Shown in pieces: positions 34,961 through 44,633 of a DNA stretch of 64,000 nucleotides; position 1 is the first letter of the stretch, and each line of letters begins with the position of its first letter. The notes beneath the pieces are model-generated. The model searched no databases. It worked only from the letters and a program-made list of their open reading frames with translations, and had not been told where the DNA came from. The translations under genes and the position numbers were made by a program. Source of the stretch: Phoma sp. XZ068 (Eukaryota; Ascomycota; Dothideomycetes; Pleosporales; Didymellaceae); NCBI GenBank assembly GCA_004835665.1, contig RBKR01000009.1, positions 1,426,001 through 1,490,000 on the forward strand, given 5' to 3'.

Positions 34961-35945
34961 AGAGACTAACCTGTTGGTTCTAGAGTGCTCTAAGCCTTGC
35001 TAACTCCTGCTCCCAATCCAAGCGAGCCTGCCGCTTCATGGCTCGATCGTTCTCAAGAAGGTCCTGTTTGAGCTTCTCGATCAAAGCCAGCTCGTCCTTG
35101 ACTTGCTGCTTTAGCTTTTCCAGATTATCGTCCACGTATGAGCCAGCTACTGTAGCATTCAGATCCTTGCCCTCGTCAACCAGCTCTTTCTGCAGCTGTA
35201 GCACCACTTTATCCCAAACTAAAAGTTAGCTTACAAGGCTGATGGCGGAGTCCCGATCGCCATAGAATCAGCTAACGTTTGACCCACGATCAACCATGTA
35301 CGCCCAGAACTTTTCCTTCAGCTGCCGTTCGCGGTCTGCGCCCTTAGCCTCATCAATTCCATCCCATCAAGACATAACCAACAGCACATTTTTAAGTGCT
35401 TCATGGCCGCAAATCTTCTTGAAAATCTCAAAAGTTTCAACTGCAGTTCGATTGTACCAAACATCTGTAATTCAATGGATATAAATAATGCCTTTCAGCT
35501 GCACGCCAAGTGCATACTAAGCAGACAAAATACAAGCGATCTCGGTCAAGATCTCGCTATCTGTACGGGTGGTGTCGTCAAACCCCGGCGTGTCAATCAA
35601 CAGCGCTGTACTGCCGCCAATCTTGACAGGTACCATTTGGCATTTCTCTGTACCTAGAAAGCATCAGAGCCGCAAGATTTTCAATGCTACAGCAACTTAC
35701 AAGACTCAAGGTCGGCACCTTCCTCAACAACTGATTTGCCGGCGAGTTGGTTTACAAAGTAGCTTTTGCCTGCCCCAGTAACACCCATAACCACAATCAT
35801 GCTAGCGGGGTCATGTTTCTCATTCATCTTGGCTATCAGTTTTGTGTTTTCTCGCTGGCAAGACTCTTGCCCATGCGCATTTGATGAGATATCAAAAGTT
35901 TTGAGATGAACGTGGCCAAATGTGAATGCAATCTCAAGATTATCG
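34960..35945 (-). pseudogene. P-loop GTPase (AIG1/septin-like G domain plus coiled coil), nonsense-broken
   Basis: On the minus strand, SMIVVMGVTGAGKSYFVNQL (about 35745-35805) is a G1/Walker A, TALLIDTPGFDD (about 35570-35605) the G3 motif, and VLLVMS*WDG (about 35365) sits where the family has a T-x-W-D G4. A coiled coil follows (LKQQVKDELALIEKLKQDLL, about 35060-35120). Six in-frame stops are visible: SA*YALG, IH*ITD, MS*WDG, VS*FYG, VS*LLV and AL*NQQ. Each is TAG, TGA or TAA preceded by T or C, as expected from C-to-T change of CAG, CGA or CAA. An intron lies near 35640-35700. The ATG is not identified; the frame stays open upstream to about 35945. Such GTPases are common in fungal accessory genomes. 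This copy cannot make a full protein. Confidence 0.8.
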
Positions 35946-36318
35946 ATTTACACATTTTCCGCAACCCTCAATGACTAAAGTACTCTTGTTTCGGGACTGT
36001 ACCGAGCCACGGCCCTGACTTTCTTGGCGCGTCAGCTGAACTGCGCTTGCAACAAGGCTGAAGAAGACGAGTGTTCCAGCTGCCGCCACGCCACTATGCC
36101 AAATCGAAGCCTTGCATGAAAGTGATATTGCATATGCAAACCTCTTGTCTAAACACACCACTACGGCTTTGGGAGGGCTGTGTGAAACCCATGTTGGCAT
36201 GGTTGACCGACGAGGCTGAAGCTCGCCATTCACGAGGTCTTTCTACTTCCCCGCTATGTTGATCTAGAAGTACTCACGTCTTTTGAACCCGCTATAGAGA
36301 TCACACAGTAGTCCAACA

Positions 36319-38374
36319 AACACTCGTCTTCCATATTGGCATCTGAGATTGTTGTTGGCATAGATTTTGGCACAACGTGAGTTTATCCATGATCAGACTT
36401 AAAACGTCAGAAAACTGTTGACGCGACAAAGCTATTCGGGGATTTCTTGGGCTTTTAATGCAGGAAACAAGCCGATCCGCGTAGTCAACGACTGGCCAAA
36501 TCCCATCGCTGTCGCAACATCAGACAAGGTGCCGTCGAAGATCACATACCAGAACTGGAAACCGGCCCGCTGGGGATACAATGTCGACCACAGGGAGCAG
36601 TCATTGAGTTGGTTCAAACTTCTGCTCGACGAGAAAAACAAAGTCGGTCGTGGTTCAGATAAAGTGAAGAGCACGCTACAGCAGCTTGAGGCACTTAATA
36701 AAGCTCCAGAAGATGTCGCCGCCGACGATCTTTCTTTGGTATGGCAGTATGCAAAAGACGATATACGGAAAGTGCGCGGAGATGATTGGGAGTGGATCTA
36801 TACAGTCAGGGCTGTCCTGACTGTTCCAGCTATCTGGTCAGAGGCAGCCAAAAGTAGGACTCTAAGGATTGCGAAAAAGGCTGGAATCCCAGAAAATGTC
36901 TCTCTTGTCAGCGAACCAGAGGCTGCCGCACTGGCAGTTCTTCGGGAAAGGAAAGATGAAGGTGAGGCGTTACGAGTCGGAGATTGCTTCGTAGTCTGCG
37001 ATGCTGGAGGCGGGACTGTCGATCAGATCAGTTACAAAATTTGCGCACTTAACCCTTTCCAAGTGGAAGAGTGCGCAGTTGGCGATGGTCTTTATACCCC
37101 GGCTTGACACATACTACAATGCTGACTCTATTCATAGGTGGACTTTGCGGCTCTGTCTATCTTGACCAAGGTTTTGAAAAGTACATCACAACCATCGTTG
37201 GTGAGTCGCAGTGGAGTCGACTTAAACCCCGATCTAAGCAGAAGATGATGAACGAATTTGAAATGTCCATAAAAAGAGCCTACGCTGGCGATAACCAAGA
37301 ATTCAAGATAGAGCTGCAGGATGTAAAAGACGATCCTTCTGTGGGCATAGAGGATGAAATGATCATAGTAAAATCGTCAGTGAACCGATCCTTCTTGATG
37401 TGTACTGCTGACCACAGCGACGGCTCAGCGCTTAAGACCGTCTTCGACCATGTTATAGGTCAGATCTTGCGTCTAGTCGAGAAGCAAGTAGATCAGGTCA
37501 GCGATGCTGGCAACACTGTCAAGGTCAGCGAAATAAGCATTTCTCTCTTTTCGAAGGCTGTATCACTGACTGAGCAGAGTAGGCAATCTTGCTTGTCGGT
37601 GGCTTTGGCACCAACCGCTATCTACACAAGCGGCTCAATGAAGCATACAAGACAGCTGGTACCAAATTTTTGATGACTAATGGAGGGTATATGACCCCCC
37701 GATACTTCACTGCGAATGCCTACTGATGAAGTTAGATGGTCGTCGATCTGTCGTGGCGCGACTATGTGGGGTCTCGAGCATTCCCAGCGAAGTCCAGCCC
37801 TCAAGAAAACCGTGAAATCGCGTATTGCACGATACAGCTACGGTATTAAATGTACTCAACCGTTCGACCATTCAAAAGGTCACCTAATCAAAGATGGCTT
37901 CGTGGATCGAAAGGGGGAATGGCGAATTGACAATCAGATGATTTGGAAACTGAAGAAGGGTGAAAGGGTTGAAGAGGGGAGGGAGCTCCATGTTGCCCTT
38001 ACAGAAGACGTACAAGCAGGCTTCCTTGACGTGCTCCTTGACGACCAGACATGGGATTTCTCAAGTACGCTGTACTACTGCGCTGATGATGTGCCGCCGA
38101 CAAGAGCAGAGCCTAGTAAGTCAATTGTGTGAGTCATTTAGCGTTGCTAATCGTTGCGACAGGCGTCAAGGTACTCTGCAAGGTCGAATACAAAGTACAA
38201 CGCTCAAAGTTGTGGGCAGAAAGAAGTTTCAAAGACAAGTCAACAAGGCAGAAATGGAGAAGCGCACTCTTCGACTTCTGCATTCGTCTAGATAACACCA
38301 CGCTCGAGTACTTTGTCATGTACAAGGGCGAACAGGTTGCCCATACAGAAGCAAAGTACAAGGAGGACTTCTGA
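36319..38374 (+). CDS. Hsp70-family ATPase (HSPA12-like fungal type), five introns
   Basis: Proposed exons end at 36376, then 36432-37087, 37138-37523, 37583-37686, 37736-38115 and 38163-38374; all introns are 47-59 nt with GT/AG ends. Exon 1 holds phosphate-1 motif EIVVGIDFGTT, continued across the first intron by YSGISWAF. Later come VLTVPAIWSEAAK, SLVSEPEAAALAVL, phosphate-2 motif VVCDAGGGTVDQIS (exon 2), AILLVGGFGTNRYL (exon 4) and SICRGATMWGLE (exon 5). The C-terminus is a beta-rich region without the EEVD end of cytosolic Hsp70. This is the large fungal Hsp70-like family with unclear clients. The 49 nt intron at 37687-37735 removes two stops and restores frame exactly. No ATG is found in the first-exon frame after the TAG near 36309, so the start is unresolved. 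It is the best-preserved large gene between 25 and 39 kb. Confidence 0.75.
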
Positions 38375-38683
38375 GAGAGTTCCTGTGCAACTTTCTGTTA
38401 GACAGGGTCTTGGTCGACCATGATCATTGGCGCGTCTTAGATCGACAATCTATTGTTTCTGGCAATTGGTATCATTTGGTCATGTCGTACCTTGTCGGTA
38501 GACAATACTCAAGCCGTATGTTCATACTCCCCCCGCTTCAATGTCAGGTCAACCAACCAGCGGCCAGGGGGGCGTATAATTAGAACATTGCGTGAAAAAA
38601 TTATGCATCACTGACCTTACGGCCCTAAACGTTGTCGGAGACTTTGCTGATAAGCGCAGCAAAAAACCAACAATGGCAAAAAT
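38375..38683. other. Intergenic region upstream of the second 5S gene
   Basis: About 310 bp of 3' flank of the Hsp70-like gene. No gene seen. It includes AAAAA at 38678-38682, the presumed Pol III terminator of the minus-strand 5S gene. Confidence 0.5.
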
Positions 38684-38802
38684 ACATACAACAGTGGGTA
38701 TTCGCTAGTGGTCACCCACCTAACTACTAATCCACCGGTACGTTGCTTAAATAGGGCTGAGCGAACGGGAAGCCTTGTTTTCAACGTCCTATGGTCGTAT
38801 GT
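38684..38802 (-). rRNA. 5S ribosomal RNA (second copy)
   Basis: Identical over 119 nt to the copy at 21197-21315, same strand, 17487 bp away. Flanks differ beyond the gene apart from the A-run used as Pol III terminator, so this is a dispersed gene copy rather than part of a larger duplication. Full-length ends and internal control text are intact. Confidence 0.95.
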
Positions 38803-39663
38803 GGTAGTACAGGGCCGTAAGATTGTTATAGAGTCAAACTGCTACGTTGGTTAGCAAAGCAGCAAGGTGTACAAGGGGAAAACCTACATGCGTAACATCA
38901 TCCATAATAATGTCCCAAAGGTAACACTGTTGACTCTTTGACAGTCGTGTTAGTTCTGGTGCTACTGCAGGTAGAGAGGGAGACAGTTTTACGTCGAAGC
39001 AAGCCCACCGATTTCTGTAACCGCTGATATTGTTTAGAGAAAAAACCACTAGCAGATACGGCATATTGCATATTCAATCAGCCTTGACGGGCATATTAGT
39101 GTCGTAGGCGTACACAGGATAGGAATAGTGTAGACTAAACTCTAACTTGCACTATGCGTTGGAAAGGATTTATCTGTGTTCTTGATGCTAGCGAAAGTTT
39201 GGTTGTGATAGTTAGGTTAAAGGAGAAAAGTTTTCACCTTTGAGAGTTGATGGAATTGACTATTTAATTCTTAATTTACATCCCATTCTTTTTTGTTTTT
39301 CTTTCTCAAGCAATAGAGATAATACTTTCGTTTGTAAGCCAGACTCATGATACCAAGATAGCCTCAAAGACGCGCCAAAATCACAACGCAAAAAACGAGG
39401 TAAACAACCAGCACGCTGCATGGACATCCATGACAACGCACGAGCACCCACAACACGCCGCACACATAGCAACGCCTCAATCAAGATCTCGAAAACAGTA
39501 TAATGCAATTTATATGCACTAATCATACCTAACCCCTAGTAAAAACGCTCAATTACATAACGCCCATGCAATCCAACGCCTGGATATAATGCGTCCCAAT
39601 CCCCATAACAACCCCTGATAACCTGCAAACATAGAAATGAAAACGGTTCAACGGAAGGACAGT
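38803..39663. other. Intergenic region between the 5S gene and ATG15
   Basis: About 860 bp. Only short frames and T-rich runs (39200-39310). It contains the ATG15 3' flank (39540-39663). No further RNA gene was recognised. Confidence 0.5.
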
Positions 39664-41553
39664 CTACATCTCCATCCTCTCGGTTACAGTATCCTTCTCG
39701 GTCGTCTTCCCCTTTGTCTTTGTTTTCGTCTTGGTCTTGTCATAGCAGATGAGTCCAAACCAGCCTTCTTCCGTACATGTTGTAGTGGATGCAGTCGGTG
39801 TTGGTATGCTCGTCTTGTGCGAACTGCGCGAGTGGCCGGGTGGGTCGTCGCCGTCGAGACAGCCGCCGAACCAGCCGGGATACATGCACGATGACGTTGA
39901 TGCGGAAGAGGTTGGAGAGTGCGGCGTGGTTGTGATGGAAGGCGCGGGCGCAGGACTGGGGACGGTAGTGATGGTGGATGTCTCTTCTGAGGGGTCCTTG
40001 TCCTTGCAGCCGAACCAGCCTGGCGTCTTGCATGTAGAGGTTGATGATGTTGAGGTGGTTTTGGAGGTGGTTGTGGTACTGCCGGTGGTTGACTCGTCAA
40101 GACAACCCCACCAACCTGGTGTTTTGCATGTCTCGGTTCGCGTGCGGGTACTGCGTGTAAGAGTCGAGGTTGACGTTGACGTTGGCTTGGACTTGGACGA
40201 AGTAGTTGTCTCCGTGCCGTTGCTCTCGAAATACTCCCATGGGTAGCAGTCTGTGCAGTTGACGTAGGGTTCGCATTTGGCGGGCTGGTCGTACTTCAGA
40301 ATCACATCGCGAATCACTTCAGCGATCTTGTGGGTCCCGATACCGACACGCCAGCCGAAGTCCTTTACAGTATCGTACGTGCACTTCTTGCCGGTATGGC
40401 ATACACTTTGCATAGCATACCCTCCGATTGTGCACACGCTGGTCGCTGTGTTGCACTGGCCCATGAAGACTGGATCTGCTGTGTGGCCGAAGTGGTAACC
40501 GCCGGTCATCTGGCGTTGCTGCATCGAGCCTATTTGGTGGCCGGGAGGTGTTGGTAAGCCAAGTCGGGCTGCTGGCATGGCCTCAGGGACTGCCTCGAAG
40601 GTGACGGTTGGATGACCGTACGTCAACGATAGGAACGAGGAGACAGCGCCTCCAAGTGAGTGACCGGCGAACCAAACTTCAGCATGCGGATACAACGCCG
40701 TGACATTGTGGTACAGGTCCTGGGCTGCATAGTAATATCGATTCTTCTTTCGCAGAGCGGTGACGAGACAGGTCGAGTTGCAAGTGTATGCTGCAGTCTG
40801 ACAGTCGCAGACTTGCCGCCAAAGGTACTGGCCGCCCTGACCACAACAGCAGCTGAAGAACAGGTTATCGTTAATCTTGTCGTTCGTAGTCGTTTCTGAG
40901 CCGTCGAACATAGCAGGCGATGTGCCTTTTAGGCCTATAACAATAGTCGAGTTCTCGGTGTCGGCGAAGATGTGCCCTCGCAAGCCATCTGCCTCCCAGC
41001 CAAAGTCTTCGGTGTAGTTGAAACCGCCTCCCACATCCTCCCACTCCCCCGTGCCGGGTTCTAATATGTAGGCGTTTGATGCCATGCGCGCGAAACTGAG
41101 CACTGTCTCCCTGTCGGTCACATTGGGCCCAGACAGCTCGTCGATGGTCCAGTCCTCGGCAGCCAGCTGAACCGCCTTCCCTCTCATTCGGCCATAATCC
41201 AAAATGCCGTCAATGGTGTCCCTGTCCCTGTGCACCATCCTCTCGATGCTCATAAGCTCCGACTTGGCGCGTAAGGCAGGCACCGGTTCCCGATTGGCTG
41301 AGTCCTCGTGTTCAAGCATGTATACTGCTGCCTTCTCCGGAACATCGAGCCGGCGGTGCAGCTCGGGGTACTTGTAGGTACCATGGTGGTATATATGGCG
41401 GAGGGTGAAGTCCTTCTCGGTGTTGTGCACATGGGGCGATGTCGGCGGGAGCGGGAGTAGAGGCACCTCCGCAGCGCTGCTAATGGCAAGGAAGGACAGC
41501 AGCAGGGAAGCTGTGACACGTGACGCAGAGGTGCATAGAGGTCGTCGTCGCAT
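39664..41553 (-). CDS. ATG15: Autophagy-related phospholipase Atg15
   Basis: Single-exon, 629 residues, ATG at 41553-41551. A hydrophobic segment at about residues 13-28 (ASLLLSFLAISSAA) is the signal anchor that delivers Atg15 through the multivesicular-body route to the vacuole, where it degrades autophagic and Cvt bodies. The class 3 lipase domain contains HIFADTENSTIVIGLKGT, the cysteine-rich NLFFSCCCGQGGQY and the serine elbow WFAGHSLGGAV (about residues 294-304); aspartate and histidine partners probably lie in HTADPVFMGQC and GIGTHKIAEVI. These are hallmarks of Atg15. After residue 455 a Thr/Ser-rich tail holds four Cys-Trp modules (CKTPGWWGC, CKTPGWFGC, CMYPGWFGGC, CTEEGWFGLIC), absent from the shorter yeast protein but known from filamentous fungi. 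The gene diverges from the VPS9 gene. Confidence 0.93.
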   Translation of the reverse strand: MRRRPLCTSASRVTASLLLSFLAISSAAEVPLLPLPPTSPHVHNTEKDFTLRHIYHHGTYKYPELHRRLDVPEKAAVYMLEHEDSANREPVPALRAKSELMSIERMVHRDRDTIDGILDYGRMRGKAVQLAAEDWTIDELSGPNVTDRETVLSFARMASNAYILEPGTGEWEDVGGGFNYTEDFGWEADGLRGHIFADTENSTIVIGLKGTSPAMFDGSETTTNDKINDNLFFSCCCGQGGQYLWRQVCDCQTAAYTCNSTCLVTALRKKNRYYYAAQDLYHNVTALYPHAEVWFAGHSLGGAVSSFLSLTYGHPTVTFEAVPEAMPAARLGLPTPPGHQIGSMQQRQMTGGYHFGHTADPVFMGQCNTATSVCTIGGYAMQSVCHTGKKCTYDTVKDFGWRVGIGTHKIAEVIRDVILKYDQPAKCEPYVNCTDCYPWEYFESNGTETTTSSKSKPTSTSTSTLTRSTRTRTETCKTPGWWGCLDESTTGSTTTTSKTTSTSSTSTCKTPGWFGCKDKDPSEETSTITTVPSPAPAPSITTTPHSPTSSASTSSCMYPGWFGGCLDGDDPPGHSRSSHKTSIPTPTASTTTCTEEGWFGLICYDKTKTKTKTKGKTTEKDTVTERMEM

Positions 41554-42077
41554 GTTGTGCGTGTATGTGAGGTTTATCGGAGCGGCTTGGGCTGTTGTTG
41601 TTCAAGTGGATCGTGACGGTCGCCCTCGATGACGCCGTTCACGAGGACCCCAGTGGAGCGCCGGCCCACGCACGTGTCACAGAGCGGCTCCGGGGCAACA
41701 CTGATGGATGCAGCCGCGATGCAGCCTTGCTGAACGCGGCCTAGCAGCGATAGCAGGTCCATGTTCGCCGTCTCCGCATCTGATACCGCAATTCAAGGGC
41801 ACAGACTCGTGCTCATTTCTGGAGCGGACAGACCAATCCACTCACTCGTACCTTACACGCTGCAAGTATCGCATCCAGGGGCAGACTGCACAGCTCCCAG
41901 GTGACTTGGGACGATAGAAGTTCTCCAGGCATACGTCCTCCCCGCCGCGGCCCCAGGCGCATGACGTTGCCCAGTGGTGCAGGGTTCAAGCTCGACATTT
42001 GGTTTCAGCAGCACCGCAACTCCGATGCTGGCACACGGCACTCGCTGTAACCTACCCTTTTGCCGTACATAGCTATC
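41554..42077. promoter_or_regulatory. Divergent promoter region of ATG15 and the VPS9-domain gene
   Basis: A 524 bp head-to-head interval holding both upstream regions. Of normal GC content, with no obvious TATA box. Shared regulation is possible because both products act in endosome and vacuole trafficking, but nothing in the sequence proves it. Confidence 0.5.
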
Positions 42078-44328
42078 ATGTCTTCTGGACGCCCCAGAGA
42101 CCTGCATCCGTCCCGCTCCTTCTCCCGCCTCGACGCTGCGCCGAAGAGCACGCTGTCCCGCAGTCGCGCGAGCACGTTACAAGGACCCCATGTGCCCGAC
42201 ATGCTAGACCCACTCAAGACCAGCGTGGTGCCAGAGGAGGACGAGAATGTCGACGGCGATGTTTTTGCCAAGAAAGAGGAGGAGGAAGGGCTCGAAACAC
42301 AGGTGCAAGCTCCAGATGTCTTTGAGGAGCTCCCTATTGAGATACGGAGCTTGACAGAGAGGTAGCATCTTCGCAGAATCGACCCTGGTGCTGCATACTG
42401 ACCTCTCCAGGTTCCTCGAGTCCCTCTCAGCCAAAGTGCACCCAAGTCCGCCCACCGCCGACAGCCTTTCCGACCTCTTCCAAGACTTCTACACACGGGC
42501 CTCGGCCAAGATCAACACACACATAGCAACTTTGTCGGCTCGGTTGACGAGCGAGACGTTCATAGCACAGGCAAACAAAGCCTCGGCACCGTCAAGCAGG
42601 GCAGGCTCGATAAGAAAGGATAGCGACCCCACTGCAGAACAGCAGATGCTAAGTGCATCTGAGATGTCCGACAGGAAGAAGGCCAGGAAATCCCTCGAAG
42701 CAAAACGAGCATTGCTGGAGGAGGCCGTTGAACGAGCCGTTTGCGAGAAGGTGTATGGCAGGATCTGGCGACACCGGAGTACTGATGATGAAGAGAGGGA
42801 CCATAAGCTCAGATCACGAACGGCGGCGCTTTCGTTGGTTGGTATTGGCTTGAAGGAGCTCTTGATGACTGGCGAAGAGATGACTGAAGAGGAGCGGAAC
42901 AAGGCCAAGGAGAAGGAGCCTGAGATTCGCGAGTTCCTGTCTGCGGCTCGACAGGACATCATGAAGATGAACCACGAGAAGTATCCTTTCGGAAAAGTGC
43001 AGCACCTAACAGCGGCGCACAAGTCGATCGTGGATGCCCTATCGAAGATCTTCCCAGCGACATCATCAGCAGACGAGATCTTACCGACCCTCATATACGC
43101 CCTCATCACTCTGCCGCCAGCGTATCTCAACGTCATCAGCGACCTGAATTTCATCCAAAGGTTCCGCGGTGCAAGCAGGATGGACGGCGAGACAGCATAT
43201 TGTCTGGTCAATCTAGAGGCAGCTATCTCATTCCTGGAGACAGTAGACCTTTCATCACTACGCGCCGAGGAGGGAAGCACGCTTGAGAGGACAAATTCAC
43301 GACCATCGACGCCAAAGACAGAGGTCACTCCCATGCTCTTAGGGTTATCTGATGCGCCCGACCTCGTACAAACACCAGCAACGCCAACTTCAAAAGCAAC
43401 TCACAAAGAGCCCTCAAGTCCAACGACAACGAAGATCCAGCGCCGACTTAGTAACTTGGTGCAGGCCCAGACAACCCGGATCGAATCAGCTTCAGACGCT
43501 GTCCGTGACTCGATCCTTGACTCGGCGGACCAAGCACTAGGTAGAATCAACACTACACTTGACACTAGCTTCAAGTTCTTCTTTGGAGGTCTCCGTGAAC
43601 AAGATCCGAACAACAATTTGTCAGAGCAACCGGCGCTGCCGAAGACACTAGAAGAAGTGCGAGAGCTTGTCAGCTCCCCTACACGAGCCCTGCAGGTCGA
43701 TGATGATAACCTCAGTGTTAGCGCCGCGAGCGAGGACGATCGTCAAGACGCTCCTGTCAGACAAGACCTCAGTGCGAAAATGAGCGATCTCTTCGCTGGC
43801 AAGCGACCAGTACGGGACCGCAGTGTTGACTCGGCACGATCAGGAGGCAGCAACAGCGCGCGACGCGTAGCATTTGCATCAAAGGGAGTTGAGGAGAGCA
43901 CCCCTTCACCAGCAGCTGTGAAAGCTGATCCAGCACCTACGACACCGTCTGCTGTCGACTCTCTCCGCAACTTGGGTAACAGCTTCAACCCATTGAACAG
44001 TTTTAGGAGCGTCAATGTTCTCCCTCGCTTTGGACGAGCCGTCAGTAGCGCTAGCACACCGACATTGCCATCACCAACGCCGGAGCTGAGCAAATCGCCG
44101 GCAGCACCATCTCCAGAGCCCTCAACTCGCAGCGAAGGGACGGTTGCGGACGAAAAGGGAGCGAAAGCAATCGCTGCATTAGAGCAGATGAAAAAGACAA
44201 CACCGCCACTCAAGAAGTTCTTAGAAGCAAAGGACGCGCAAGATCTCAAGCTAAAAGAGGTTGAGGAGCTGTTGAAAGATTATCAGCGACTTGCTGCGGC
44301 CATGCGGAGTGCGATTCACCAATTGTAG
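42078..44328 (+). CDS. VPS9-domain Rab guanine nucleotide exchange factor
   Basis: Exons 42078-42361 and 42411-44328 (intron 49 nt, donor GTAGCA, branch CATACTGACC, acceptor CTCCAG) give 733 residues. The ATG at 42078 begins MSSGRPRDLHPSRSFSR. Residues about 180-378 form a VPS9 core with its helical bundle: KRALLEEAVERAVCEKVYGR, DIMKMNHEKYPFGKVQHL, ADEILPTLIYALITLPPAYL, SDLNFIQRFR and GETAYCLVNLEAAISFL. VPS9 proteins load GTP on Rab5/Vps21-class GTPases at early endosomes. The C-terminal half is low-complexity (Ser, Thr, Pro, Ala) with a final helix, EVEELLKDYQRLAAAMRSAI. No CUE or SH2 domain is seen. It could be the Muk1-type GEF rather than Vps9 proper, judged by the long disordered tail; that choice is inference. 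Confidence 0.85.
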
Positions 44329-44633
44329 ACTTTAGCGTAGCATTAATTGTACACACGTGCAGTGGAACAACAGCTAGAAGCAGGCGCAGGACGTTTTGTA
44401 TAACCGTACATATTCACATCGTAGACTTGTGCTCAAAGTTCTCGTTACGACGTGCGTGGCCAGTGTTGTGATCGACATGATGGTGTCTGAAACGCCGAAC
44501 AGGAAAATAAGCCTAGCAACCGCGCTTCCCTAAAGCGGCTAAACCAAAACACATCAACATCAACACGATCCTCGCGCCTCCGAACTTCCACACTGACCTC
44601 ACAGCATTGACGCGTTTTTGGACTTCACGAACC
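44329..44633. promoter_or_regulatory. Tandem intergenic region, 3' flank and promoter
   Basis: 305 bp between the VPS9 gene stop and the next ATG on the same strand. CT-rich and CA-rich text before the ATG (44540-44630) is typical of fungal 5' leaders. No other feature seen. Confidence 0.5.

Noticed and set aside
35940..36233. 97-codon minus-strand frame with one hydrophobic stretch upstream of the GTPase
   Set aside because: Could be a first exon of the GTPase, but no splice link or family match supports it.
37676..37735. Frameshift and double stop in the Hsp70-like gene
   Set aside because: A 49 nt intron (37687-37735) with GT/AG ends and a CTACTGATG branch point restores the frame exactly.
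39749..40246. 165-codon plus-strand frame opposite the ATG15 tail (Val/Asp-rich)
   Set aside because: Direct antisense of the Thr/Ser repeats of ATG15; low-complexity shadow.
42489..43334. 281-codon minus-strand frame inside the VPS9 gene
   Set aside because: Mirrors the VPS9 coding exon; Ser/Arg-rich shadow without a recognisable domain.
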